Shown: positions 23,540 to 31,802 of the stretch, piece after piece | Layout of the letters: every line of letters begins with the position of its first letter | Position numbering within the stretch: position 1 is the first letter of the stretch | Assembly: GCA_036009625.1 (NCBI GenBank) | Contig: DASYLJ010000193.1 | Span: 1 to 64,000, forward strand | Direction: 5' to 3' | Length of the DNA stretch: 64,000 bases | Origin: DASYLJ01 sp036009625 | GTDB lineage: Bacteria; Desulfobacterota; Binatia; DP-6 | The notes under the pieces: model-generated | Databases searched by the model: none | What the model saw: the letters and a program-made list of their open reading frames with translations, nothing else | What the model was told of the DNA's origin: nothing | Made by a program: the position numbers and the translations under genes

Positions 23540-24325
23540 ATGACCCTCGTCCATCGAAGCGCGACTCTGACGCTCGCCCTGGCGCTCACCGTCGCCCCCG
23601 CGGTGGCCCAGGCGAACCTACCGCCCGTCTGCGACGCCGCCGTCGCCAGCGTGTCCGAGCTGTGGCCCCCGAACCACAAGCTCGTGCCGGTGACGGTGAA
23701 CGGCCTCGTCGACCCCGACGGAGATCCGGTGACCCTCGTCATCACGGCCGTCACGCAGGACGAGCCCGTCGATGACACCGGTGACGGCTCCACCTGCCCC
23801 GACGCCATCGGCGTCGGCACCAACGCGGTGGATCTGCGCTCGGAACGACAGGGGCCGGGCGACGGTCGTGTGTACCATGTCGCCTTCGCCGCGCACGACC
23901 CGCTCGGCGCGACGTGCATCGGCTCGGTCACGGCGTGTGTTCTCCACGACCAACGCCCCGGCGGAGTCTGCGGCGACGGCGGAGCGCTCTACGATTCGAC
24001 GGCCGGCGATCCGATCGCATGCGGCGGCGGGCCCGTCTGCGACATCGACGAGTGCATTCCGAGTGGCGACGACTTCGGCGACTGTGGTCTCGAGCTGCCG
24101 CCGAGCGTGCTGCGCAAGCGGGTGCGCGCACGCACCCTGCTCTCGCGCGCCGCCGAAACGACGAAGCCCGGACGTCGCGCGCGCCTCGGCCGCCGGGTGG
24201 TGCGACTGCTGACGCGCGCCGAAGCGCGGGCGCGTCAGATCATGGGTCCGTCCTGCGGCGACTACGTCGGCGGCGTGCTGTCGGCGGCCGGCGAGTGCGC
24301 GGCCTGCGCGACGGAGCTTCCCTGA
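23540..24325 (+). CDS. Secreted Cys-rich protein of unknown function
   Basis: A 261-residue protein with signal peptide (TLTLALALTVAPAVAQA). The following SELWPPNHKLVPVTVNG segment is the WPPNHK-type motif often seen in HYR/Ig-like extracellular domains, then DPDGDPVTLVI. Cysteines are scattered through the middle and end (VCGDGG, CDIDEC, DCGLEL, ECAACATELP). The C-terminal third is Arg-rich. Probably extracellular; no function can be assigned. A hairpin terminator follows. Confidence 0.7.
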   Translation: MTLVHRSATLTLALALTVAPAVAQANLPPVCDAAVASVSELWPPNHKLVPVTVNGLVDPDGDPVTLVITAVTQDEPVDDTGDGSTCPDAIGVGTNAVDLRSERQGPGDGRVYHVAFAAHDPLGATCIGSVTACVLHDQRPGGVCGDGGALYDSTAGDPIACGGGPVCDIDECIPSGDDFGDCGLELPPSVLRKRVRARTLLSRAAETTKPGRRARLGRRVVRLLTRAEARARQIMGPSCGDYVGGVLSAAGECAACATELP

Positions 24326-24332
24326 ACGAAGA

Positions 24333-24360
24333 GCGGCGGACCGGTCACCCGGCCCGCCGC
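24333..24360. terminator. Bidirectional hairpin between convergent genes
   Basis: GCGGCGGACCGG and CCGGCCCGCCGC form a 12-bp stem with one A-C mismatch around a TCAC loop, in the 48-base gap between the secreted protein and the converging alcohol dehydrogenase. Confidence 0.6.
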
Positions 24361-24373
24361 ATACGCGTCGGTC

Positions 24374-25465
24374 TCAGTACACGATGACGGAGCGGGCGAC
24401 CTCGCCCTTCTCCATCGCGGTGAACGCCTCGTTGACGTCGTCGAGCTTGATGCGCGCCGACACGAGCTCGTCGATCTTGAGCTTCTTCTGCATGTACAGC
24501 TCGATCAGCTTCGGCATGTCACGACGCATGTTCGCCGAGCCGTAGAGCGAGCCGATGACCGACTTCTCCTCGAGCGGCACCATCATGCCGGGGATGGAGA
24601 TCTCGGTGCCCATCCCGGGCACGCCGACGACGACGGCCTTGCCGCCGCGCTTGATCGACAGGAACGCCTGCAGGATGACCGCGCCGTGACCGATGACCTC
24701 GAACGCGTAGTCGACGCCGAGCCCGCCGGTGAGCTCCTTGATCATGCCAGGGACGTCGGCGTCGCCGGACGCGTTGAGCACGTCGGTGGCGCCGAACACC
24801 TTCGCCAACTCGAGCTTCTTCGGCGACAGGTCGACGGCGATGATGCGCGACGCGCCCGAGAGCTGCGCGCCCTGGATGACATTGAGCCCGACGCCGCCGC
24901 AGCCGAAGACGGCCACCGTCTGCCCAGGCCGCACCTTCGCGGTGTTCACCACCGCGCCGACGCCCGTCATGACGCCGCAGCCGACGAGGCAGGCGCGATC
25001 GAGCGGCACGTCCTCAGGAATCTTGATGGCGGCGGTGGCGCGGACGACGGTGCGCTCGGCGAACGAGCCCACGCCGGCCATGCGCGCGATGTCGACGGAG
25101 CCCTTCTTGAAGACGTTCTCGCCACCCATCATGGCCGACTGCATCCCGCTCTCGCAGAGGTGCGTCGTGTCGTTGATGCAGAAGTGGCAGAAGCTGCAGC
25201 CCTCGACCCACGACAGCACGACGTGATCGCCGGGCTTGAGCGTGGTGACGTCCTTCCCGACCTCCTCGACGACGCCGGCGCCCTCGTGGCCGAGGACGAC
25301 GGGGGGCGGGAATGGCAGCTTCGCCTGCATCACCGACAGATCGGAGTGGCAGACGCCGCTGGCGGCGAGCTTCACCACGACCTCGTTCGCGCGCGGCGCG
25401 GCAAGTTCGAGCGATTCGACCTTCAGGGCTTCACCGAAATTGTACAGCACCGCGCCTCGGACCAT
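24374..25465 (-). CDS. Zinc-dependent alcohol dehydrogenase (MDR class III-like)
   Basis: A 363-residue medium-chain dehydrogenase that oxidises alcohols to aldehydes with NAD. Catalytic zinc ligands are in GVCHSDLS (C39) and VLGHEGAG (H60). The structural zinc site C90, C93, C96 and C104 is complete (GCSFCHFCIND then C). The Rossmann motif is FGCGGVGLN. It resembles class III or NDMA-dependent alcohol dehydrogenases. Shine-Dalgarno GGAGGCG precedes ATG 25465. It diverges from the CoA ligase and is well placed to oxidise the P450 product; that link is inference. Confidence 0.9.
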   Translation of the reverse strand: MVRGAVLYNFGEALKVESLELAAPRANEVVVKLAASGVCHSDLSVMQAKLPFPPPVVLGHEGAGVVEEVGKDVTTLKPGDHVVLSWVEGCSFCHFCINDTTHLCESGMQSAMMGGENVFKKGSVDIARMAGVGSFAERTVVRATAAIKIPEDVPLDRACLVGCGVMTGVGAVVNTAKVRPGQTVAVFGCGGVGLNVIQGAQLSGASRIIAVDLSPKKLELAKVFGATDVLNASGDADVPGMIKELTGGLGVDYAFEVIGHGAVILQAFLSIKRGGKAVVVGVPGMGTEISIPGMMVPLEEKSVIGSLYGSANMRRDMPKLIELYMQKKLKIDELVSARIKLDDVNEAFTAMEKGEVARSVIVY

Positions 25466-25505
25466 GATTCGCCTCCAACTGTGGGGTGTGAAAACGGAAG
25501 GCCCG

Positions 25506-25535
25506 GGTATAGGCCGACCCGGAAAGAACGGTCAA
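25506..25535 (-). promoter_or_regulatory. Promoter of the alcohol dehydrogenase gene
   Basis: Minus strand: TTGACC (25535-25530), an 18-base spacer and TATACC (25511-25506). Here the leader is about 40 bases and carries a GGAGG Shine-Dalgarno, unlike the leaderless promoters nearby. It is 20 bases back-to-back with the ligase promoter. Confidence 0.65.
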
Positions 25536-25554
25536 GCCGCTCCCGGGCCAGCGG

Positions 25555-25584
25555 TTGACAAACGAGCGTTTGGCCGGGTACGCA
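25555..25584 (+). promoter_or_regulatory. Leaderless promoter with CAAACG operator, site 3
   Basis: TTGACA (25555-25560), an 18-base spacer and TACGCA (25579-25584) end 9 bases before ATG 25594. The palindrome CAAACG-AG-CGTTTG (25559-25572) overlaps the -35. A TTG start at 25555 in the same frame is rejected because it is the -35 box itself. Confidence 0.78.
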
Positions 25585-25593
25585 GCCGTCGCG

Positions 25594-27246
25594 ATGCTCG
25601 TCAACCTGGGTACGATCCACGAGTCCATCGTCCGCCAGATCCCGGATCACGAGGCCGTGCTGTGGGGCGATCGCGTCGTCACGCACGCGGAGCTGGCACG
25701 ACGATCCCGACAGGTCGCCAACGCGCTACGTGGTCTCGGTCTCGGCGCGCACGTCGAGCGCGCGGGCCTGCAGCCCTGGGAGTCGGGGCAGGACCACGTC
25801 GCCATCCTGCTCTACAACGGGCTCGAGTGGATGGAGTGCATGTTCGGCACGTTCAAGGCGCGCACCGCCTACGTGAACGTGAACTACCGCTACAAGGCCG
25901 AGGAGCTGCGCTACGTCCTCGACAACGCGTCGGCCAAGGTCCTCATCTACCACGCGTGCTTCGCGCCGCTGGTGGCGCAGGTGCGTGACGCGGTGCCCGG
26001 TCTCGCCACGCTGGTCCAGGTGGCCGACGACTCGGGCGAGCCCATGCTGCCCGGCGCCGTCGACTACGAGGCGTTCGTCGGCAGCGCCAGCGACGAAATG
26101 CCCGACCTGCCCTACTCCGCCGACGACCTCTACGTCCTCTACACCGGCGGCACGACCGGCATGCCGAAGGGCGTCCTCTGGCGCCACGAGGACGTCTTCT
26201 ACAACGGCCTCGGCGGCCACCTGCCCGGCTTCCCCCGTCTCGAGACGGACGAACAGCTGCGCGACCACGTCGGCCTCGGCATCGGCGGACGCTCGATGGT
26301 GTGCCTGCCGTACATGCACGGCGCGGGACAGTGGAACGTCTTCAACACCTACCACCGCGGCGGCACCATCGTGATGCCGGAGGAGACCAAACGGCTCGAC
26401 GCGCACTCGGTGTGGCGCGCCGTCGAGCGGCACAAGGTCGACACCATCCTCATCACGGGCGACGCATTCGCACGGCCACTGCTGGCGGCGCTCGCCGAGC
26501 ACACCTACGACCTCTCCAGCTTGCGCGTCGTCGGCAGCACCGCTGCCGTGCTCTCGAAGGCCGTGCGCGACGAGCTGCGCGCCGCGCTGCCCGAGGGCGT
26601 CATGATGCTCGAGAGCCTCGGCGGCTCGGACTTCGGTCTGCAGGCGATGAGCTACGACACCGATTCCGGCGAAGCCGGCATCCCCGCCTATCCGCTGCGC
26701 GAGGGCACGGTGCTGCTCAAGGCCGATCGCAGCGGCATCCTCGAGCCGGGCACGAACGAAGTCGGCTGGCTCGCAAGCCGGGGCAACCTGCCGCTCGGCT
26801 ATCTCGGTGATCCCGAGAAGACGCGCCAGGTGTTCGCGGACGTCGACGGCGTGCACTACTCCATCGGCGGTGACCGCGGCCGCTGGCTGGCCGACGGTCG
26901 CGTGCTGTTCCTCGGTCGCGAGTCGTCGTGCATCAACACCGGCGGCGAGAAGGTCTACGTCGAAGAGGTCGAGCGCGTCGTGAAGAGCCATCCGGCGATC
27001 TACGATGCGCTCGTCGTCGGTCTGCCGAACGAACGCTGGGGCCAGCAAGTGACGGCCGTCGTATCCATCAAGCCCGGCCAGCAGGCGCCCACCCTCGAGG
27101 CACTGCGGGCGCACTGCCTGCCGCATCTCGCCGACTACAAAGTGCCGAAGGGCCTCGTCACCGCGGACGAGATCTCGCGCAGCCCGAGCGGCAAGCCCGA
27201 CTACGCCTGGGCCAAGGCGCACGCCCTGGCCGCCACGACCGGCTGA
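25594..27246 (+). CDS. Acyl-CoA synthetase, FadD19/FadD17-like
   Basis: A 550-residue AMP-forming ligase. The P-loop LYTGGTTGMPKG with the following VLWRHED, NVNYRYKAEELRYVL, and the late GGEKVYVEEVE and SPSGKPDYAWAK (catalytic Lys) are all present. The YTGGTTGMPKGVxWRxED form and NVNYRY closely match mycobacterial FadD19/FadD17, which activate sterol C26 side-chain acids. It would make the acyl-CoA from ATP, CoA and a carboxylate. It is followed after 42 bases by a TetR gene, probably in one unit. The sterol-like substrate is inference from family resemblance. Confidence 0.88.
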   Translation: MLVNLGTIHESIVRQIPDHEAVLWGDRVVTHAELARRSRQVANALRGLGLGAHVERAGLQPWESGQDHVAILLYNGLEWMECMFGTFKARTAYVNVNYRYKAEELRYVLDNASAKVLIYHACFAPLVAQVRDAVPGLATLVQVADDSGEPMLPGAVDYEAFVGSASDEMPDLPYSADDLYVLYTGGTTGMPKGVLWRHEDVFYNGLGGHLPGFPRLETDEQLRDHVGLGIGGRSMVCLPYMHGAGQWNVFNTYHRGGTIVMPEETKRLDAHSVWRAVERHKVDTILITGDAFARPLLAALAEHTYDLSSLRVVGSTAAVLSKAVRDELRAALPEGVMMLESLGGSDFGLQAMSYDTDSGEAGIPAYPLREGTVLLKADRSGILEPGTNEVGWLASRGNLPLGYLGDPEKTRQVFADVDGVHYSIGGDRGRWLADGRVLFLGRESSCINTGGEKVYVEEVERVVKSHPAIYDALVVGLPNERWGQQVTAVVSIKPGQQAPTLEALRAHCLPHLADYKVPKGLVTADEISRSPSGKPDYAWAKAHALAATTG

Positions 27247-27288
27247 ACCCTCGCAGAGCACGGCGCACCTGAGGTAAGGAGGTCGCGA

Positions 27289-27942
27289 ATGAGTCGCCGG
27301 GCCACCGCCGTTCGCGGCCGCGAGACGCCGTCCACCCGCGACGTCATCCTCGATGCCGCCGAGCGACGCTTCGCCGAGCGCGGCTTTGCCGGCGTCTCGG
27401 TGCGCGAGATCGCCACCGATGCGGGTCTCAAGAATCAGGCGAGCCTGTACCATCACTTCCGGCACAAGCGCGCGCTCTACGAGGCCGTCCTGGCGCGCGG
27501 CATCGAACCCATCCTGTCGCTCGTCGCCGAGAGTGGCGCGCCCGGCAATGCGGGACGTGGCAGCGAGCACTTCATCGACCGCATGGTGGTCTACCTCGCC
27601 GAGCACCCGCATCTCCCGCGCCTCATCCAGCGCGCCGGCCTCGAAGACCGACGCTACCTGCCGAGCGCGGTGCCGCGGCTGCTGCGTCCGCTCTTCCAAC
27701 AGGGCATCGAAGCCCTGAACGAGAGCAGCGGCGCCAGCTGGCCGGCGGCCGAGCTGCCGAACCTCGGCATGGCGCTCTACCTGATCATCTTCGGGTATTT
27801 CGCGAACGCCGCGCTCTTCGAGTCGGTGACGGGGAAGGATCCGCGCAGCCCTGCCGCCGTGCAGCGCCAGCGCCGCTTCCTGCGCAACGCCATCGGCCGT
27901 CTGCTCGACGGGGCCCGCCCCGGTCCCCGCATCACGCGCTGA
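27289..27942 (+). CDS. TetR-family regulator, paralogue of the 41242 regulator
   Basis: A 217-residue TetR. The helix-turn-helix is at about residues 20-62 (RFAERGFAGVSVREIATDAG, ASLYHHFRHKRALYEAVL). The ligand domain shares HPHLPRLIQRAGLE and the tail QRRFLRNAIGRLL with the regulator at 40559-41242, so the two are paralogues. Shine-Dalgarno TAAGGAGG precedes ATG 27289. Placed behind the CAAACG-controlled ligase, it is one of two candidates for the protein that binds that operator. The effector is probably an acyl-CoA; inference. Confidence 0.88.
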   Translation: MSRRATAVRGRETPSTRDVILDAAERRFAERGFAGVSVREIATDAGLKNQASLYHHFRHKRALYEAVLARGIEPILSLVAESGAPGNAGRGSEHFIDRMVVYLAEHPHLPRLIQRAGLEDRRYLPSAVPRLLRPLFQQGIEALNESSGASWPAAELPNLGMALYLIIFGYFANAALFESVTGKDPRSPAAVQRQRRFLRNAIGRLLDGARPGPRITR

Positions 27943-27945
27943 CGG

Positions 27946-28548
27946 TCACGTCCGCGGCATCAGCCGCACGACGGCACGCAGATCGTCGACCAGCTGCGCC
28001 ATCGCCTGCCGGCGTGCATCGGCATCGGGCATGCGCAGCACGGCCGACGGATGCGTCGTCGCGACGACGAGCGGCGCGAGCGACGACTCGACGGCCTCGC
28101 CGTGATGCGCGGTCACGCGGAAGCCGGCGCCCAGGAGCGCCCGCGCCGCCGTCGCACCGAGGCAGACGATCGCCTCGGGACGCACGGCAGCGATCTCGGC
28201 GTCGAGCCAGCGGCGGCAGGCCGCGATCTCGCGCGCCGTCGGCTTCTGGTGGATGCGACGCTTGCCGCGCGGCTCCCACTTGAAGTGCTTCACGACGTTG
28301 GTGACGTACGCATCGCGACGGTCGATCCCCGCCGCCTCGAGCGCCTCGTCGAGCAGCCGCCCCGCCGGACCGACGAACGGCTGGCCGCGGACGTCCTCCT
28401 CGTCGCCCGGTTGCTCGCCGACGAGGAGCAGGCGAGCCCGCGCCGGTCCCTCGCCGAAGACGGTCTGGGTCGCGCGCTCCCAGAGATCGCAGTCGCGACA
28501 GCTCGCGGCAGCGGCACGGAGCCGCGTCAGCGTGGGGGACCGAGGCAC
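27946..28548 (-). CDS. udgX: Uracil-DNA glycosylase, UdgX type
   Basis: About 200 residues, family 4-like Fe-S uracil-DNA glycosylase. Fe-S cysteines are seen in C17-x2-C20 (CRDCDLWERAT), in AACRRWL and in VCLGATA. GEQPGDEEDVRGQPFVGPAG is the uracil-pocket motif. The insert GKRRIHQKP with H100 is the UdgX-specific R-loop whose His in the mycobacterial enzyme bonds covalently to the freed uracil site. THPSAVLR closes the active site. GTG 28548 gives the usual length; an ATG 24 codons upstream adds a poorly conserved extension. It converges on the TetR gene with a 3-base gap. Confidence 0.87.
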   Translation of the reverse strand: MPRSPTLTRLRAAAASCRDCDLWERATQTVFGEGPARARLLLVGEQPGDEEDVRGQPFVGPAGRLLDEALEAAGIDRRDAYVTNVVKHFKWEPRGKRRIHQKPTAREIAACRRWLDAEIAAVRPEAIVCLGATAARALLGAGFRVTAHHGEAVESSLAPLVVATTHPSAVLRMPDADARRQAMAQLVDDLRAVVRLMPRT

Positions 28549-28631
28549 GCCGTTGCGAGCACACCACGTGCCACGCCGCTCGCCACGTCGTTGCAGGAGC
28601 GAGCAACCTCGTCCCTGCAATCTCTACAGCG

Positions 28632-30041
28632 TCACTTCCCGAAACGACTCAGCGTCCCGACGTCGAAGAGCTGATCGGTCTTGTGCCGCACCCGCCGATC
28701 GAACGGCAGCTCGAGGTCGTCACGCAGGCCGGCCAGCGTTGCACGGTTGGCCTTCAGCGCCTCGGCGCACTGCCAGGCGTGCTGCGAGCTCCAGAACCAC
28801 TCGTAGCCGCCACCGTCCGAGTCCGGGACCTTGGCGGGGTGATTCAGGTAGCCGTCCACCTGGTATGTGTTGAGCACCTCGCCCTTCCAGGAGAACTTGC
28901 GGTTGAACGATCCGATCCACGACTCGGTGTCGATCCAGAGCTCGACCTTGCCGAACAGGTAGTAGCGATCGTCCGGTACACCTTCGACGACCCAGAACTT
29001 GCGCTTGGCCAGCCCGGCGCTCACCGGCGCCCAGCCCACGCCCTTCCATCCTTCCTTCTGGTATCCCGCGGCGGGGATGTTGCGCGTCCACTCCTGACGC
29101 CAGCCACCGCTCTCCACCCACTTGAGCTCGCCGCCGTCGCCCTTGATCGAGTCGGGATCGACGAAGCGGAAGGCCTCCTTGATGCCGATGGTCTTCCACT
29201 TGAAGTCCTCGGGCTTGGCGTCGAAGAAGTTGCCATCGTCCTGGCTCAGGTCGGAGCCGAGGAAGCCGTCGGAACGGTTCGCCGGGCTGACGGCGCGCAC
29301 ACGACGCAGCGCGGGCACGTAGGTCCAGAGCTGGTCGCGCTGCGCCGGATCGCGATAGCGGTAGCTGAGCGCCACGGTCCCCTGGAGGTCGGCCGGCGTC
29401 TTCGCCGCGGCCAGCGACTGCCACGAGAAATTCGCCGGGTTCGGCACGCGGTACTTCGGCGCCTGGTTCTCGTAGTACTGGAAATACACGTCCTGCAGCG
29501 ATTGCCGCTCGACGCCCGTCGGGCTCACCCAGATGATCAGCGCGTTGAAGTTGTAGCTGCCCGTATTCCAGTAGCCGTGGAACTGGTTCCACAGCGCCTT
29601 CAGGCCACCCTGCGGATCGGACGCGTCGATCGTGGGGAACGGCGTGCCGTAGACGTACTCCGGTGGCTTGCCCGTGCTCTTCTCGACGATCGTGCCCGTC
29701 GTGGGATCGAGCGCGTACTTGTCGGCGTTTTCCTTCGTCGCCGCCTCGTAGCTCGTGTCGTGATGGATGAGGCCGAGCGGCCACGAGACGACGGTGTTGA
29801 CGTACTCGTCGGTCTGGAAGTGTTTCAGGATCTCCGGCGGCAACAGATCCTTCGCGGTCTGCGCGTTCTTCGAGTCGAGGGTGTCACCGATCTTGAGCCC
29901 GGGAGCGACTTCGGTGCCCACCGGTTCGTACTTGCTCGGATCGGGTGGCCACTCGCGGCCGTCGACGGTACCGGCCTCCGCCTCGGCGTGGCCGAGAAGG
30001 GCGAGGAGAGAGAGGACACCAAGCACGCGACGACCGAGCAT
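28632..30041 (-). CDS. Exported DUF1329 protein, copy 1
   Basis: A 469-residue exported protein of the DUF1329 family, LolA/LppX-like outer-membrane-associated proteins with no settled function. Signal peptide: LGRRVLGVLSLLALLGHAEAEA. Family features include the repeated Trp-rich blocks (WKTIGIKEAFR, WKGVGWAP), RRVRAVSPANRSDGFLGSD and the terminal QLFDVGTLSRFGK. It is a clear paralogue of the protein at 38002. MLGRR at 30041 is taken as the start because TTGACG and CAATGG elements lie just upstream; MGVQ at 30053 is possible. A lipid-related cargo is likely, from the family fold. Confidence 0.85.
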   Translation of the reverse strand: MLGRRVLGVLSLLALLGHAEAEAGTVDGREWPPDPSKYEPVGTEVAPGLKIGDTLDSKNAQTAKDLLPPEILKHFQTDEYVNTVVSWPLGLIHHDTSYEAATKENADKYALDPTTGTIVEKSTGKPPEYVYGTPFPTIDASDPQGGLKALWNQFHGYWNTGSYNFNALIIWVSPTGVERQSLQDVYFQYYENQAPKYRVPNPANFSWQSLAAAKTPADLQGTVALSYRYRDPAQRDQLWTYVPALRRVRAVSPANRSDGFLGSDLSQDDGNFFDAKPEDFKWKTIGIKEAFRFVDPDSIKGDGGELKWVESGGWRQEWTRNIPAAGYQKEGWKGVGWAPVSAGLAKRKFWVVEGVPDDRYYLFGKVELWIDTESWIGSFNRKFSWKGEVLNTYQVDGYLNHPAKVPDSDGGGYEWFWSSQHAWQCAEALKANRATLAGLRDDLELPFDRRVRHKTDQLFDVGTLSRFGK

Positions 30042-30241
30042 CTGCACCCCCATTGGGCCGCCTCGGCCCCGCGTCAAATCCTGTCGAGCTGCTGGCGCGG
30101 GGGCTAACACGCTGAGCGCGAAGCGCGCAAGCATATCGCGTCGATGGTCACACCCTACGATCGTTGACCCACCGCGCCATTTCGAGAACCCATCTTCCCA
30201 GGATGCGGTCGACCGCTATCCTCGACCGTGGAGGACACGCC

Positions 30242-30634
30242 ATGACGACGCAGAGCATCCCGATCAAGCTGTACCGCACGCCGGACCGCATCACGGTCGC
30301 CGCCCCGATGCCGGGCCTCGGTCCGGAGGACATCCACGTCCAGGTCGACGAGCACGGACTCGTGCGGCTCGAAGGTCGTCTGTGCGAACGCGAGGACTGC
30401 GGGGCACTGAAGCACAGCAAGGACGTGCTCGAGGAGGAGTGGACGGTCGGTCCCTACCTGCGCGAGATCAGCATGCCGTCCGCCGTGGACGGCGAAGCCG
30501 CGACGGTGACGTATGGCAACGGTGTGCTGGTCGTCTCGCTGCCGGTGGCCGAGCGGAACCGGGCAGCAAGCCTCACCCTCGAAACGATCTCGCCGTCGCG
30601 CGGCCTGCATCGCGGCGACCCGTCGCGCGGCTGA
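30242..30634 (+). CDS. HSP20-like small heat-shock protein (third copy)
   Basis: A 130-residue divergent HSP20. The crystallin domain spans about residues 8-110 (VAAPMPGLGPEDIHVQVDEHG, ATVTYGNGVLVVSLPVAE). It has almost no N-terminal arm and lacks the I-x-I tail, so it may not form large oligomers. Shine-Dalgarno GGAGG lies 9 bases before ATG 30242. A weak TATCCT box is upstream. It is unlike the pair at 6.6-7.5 kb. Confidence 0.82.
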   Translation: MTTQSIPIKLYRTPDRITVAAPMPGLGPEDIHVQVDEHGLVRLEGRLCEREDCGALKHSKDVLEEEWTVGPYLREISMPSAVDGEAATVTYGNGVLVVSLPVAERNRAASLTLETISPSRGLHRGDPSRG

Positions 30635-30667
30635 CGACGGACGGTCTCACGTAGGGGTGATGGCACG

Positions 30668-31615
30668 ATGCTGCAGCCCGAGGTCCGCATCGGCATCTCG
30701 GGGTGGAGATATCGGCCGTGGCGCGGTGTGTTCTATCCGAACGGACTTCCCCAACGTGCCGAGCTGACCTACGCCAGCAGCCGCTTCGACTCGATCGAGA
30801 TCAACGGCTCGTTCTATTCGTTGCAGCGGCCGTCGAGCTGGCGGCGGTGGTACGCGGAGACGCCACCCGGATTCGTGTTCGCCGTCAAAGGTGGTCGCTT
30901 TCTCACGCACCACAAGAAGCTGCGTGACTGCGAAACACCACTCGCCAACTTCTTCGCGTCCGGGGTCCTGGCTCTCGAGGAGAAGCTCGGCCCCATCCTG
31001 TGGCAGCTCCCGCCGCAGCTGCCCTTCGACCCGCCGCGGCTCGCGGCGTTCTTCGACCTCCTGCCTCGTACGACGGCCGCGGCCGCCACGCTGGCTCGCG
31101 GTCACGATCAGCGCCTCCGTCACGGCGCGCACCTCGAGACAGGAGCAAATCGTCCACTGCGCTACGCGCTCGAGGTGCGACATCCGTCGTTCGTCGACCC
31201 GGCGTTTCTCGCGCTGCTCCGCCGCGCCGATGTCGCATTGTGCGTCGCCGACACCGCGGGACGGTGGCCGTTCCTCGACGACGTGACGACACGCTTCGTC
31301 TACGTCCGACTCCACGGCGACAAGCAGCTCTACGCCAGCGGCTACGGACGCTCCGCACTCGATGCATGGGCGACGCGAGTCGCGGCGTGGCGAGCGGATG
31401 GGCGCGACGTGTTCGTCTACTTCGACAACGACGTGAAGGTCCACGCGCCATACGACGCCATGAACCTCGCCGCTCGTGTGACGCACGGGGTACACGTGCC
31501 GTTCCCCGTGGCCGCGCGCCGGCGCGTCGAAGCCGCCAGAGGAGTCGAGGTGCCGCGGAGCACATGGGCTCGATGGGGACGTCCACGATCACGCCGGGGC
31601 GAGGGCGTGACCTGA
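30668..31615 (+). CDS. DUF72 family protein
   Basis: A 315-residue TIM-barrel-like DUF72 protein. Conserved blocks are IGISGWRYRPWRGVFYP at the N-terminus, IEINGSFYSLQRP, FAVKGGRFLTHHKKL, LGPILWQLPP, the ALEVRHPSF block, YVRLHGDKQLY and VFVYFDNDVKVHAPYDA. The family is widespread with no defined reaction. The C-terminus carries a basic tail of about 40 residues beyond the usual end. It follows the HSP20 gene by 33 bases and may share its transcript. Confidence 0.87.
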   Translation: MLQPEVRIGISGWRYRPWRGVFYPNGLPQRAELTYASSRFDSIEINGSFYSLQRPSSWRRWYAETPPGFVFAVKGGRFLTHHKKLRDCETPLANFFASGVLALEEKLGPILWQLPPQLPFDPPRLAAFFDLLPRTTAAAATLARGHDQRLRHGAHLETGANRPLRYALEVRHPSFVDPAFLALLRRADVALCVADTAGRWPFLDDVTTRFVYVRLHGDKQLYASGYGRSALDAWATRVAAWRADGRDVFVYFDNDVKVHAPYDAMNLAARVTHGVHVPFPVAARRRVEAARGVEVPRSTWARWGRPRSRRGEGVT

Positions 31616-31802
31616 GCCGGACGGCCGCGACGAAGCGCAGGGCATGGAGTCGTCGCGCGCGTGCAGCCCGTTTGTGGAATCGCCCACGACCCATGCGTCG
31701 TTTCGGTGCCAGACCTTCAGCACCGGCGGGCGGGCGCCCGGCTCTGCATCGGGTCCCGATATTGCACCAAGGGAACGTTTCGCCCCCGGGGAGGTCGTGA
31801 TC

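Noticed and set aside
22252..23931. Upstream extension of the CaiB fusion through the P450 region on the minus strand
   Set aside because: It is antisense to the P450 and low in complexity; the CaiB fold starts at ATG 22170.
25555..25593. TTG start for the CoA ligase at 25555
   Set aside because: That TTG is the first half of the TTGACA -35 box and the frame there reads through the operator; ATG 25594 is the start.
28683..30107. 474-codon plus-strand open frame over the first DUF1329 gene
   Set aside because: Composition is that of an antisense shadow; DUF1329 motifs are clear on the minus strand.
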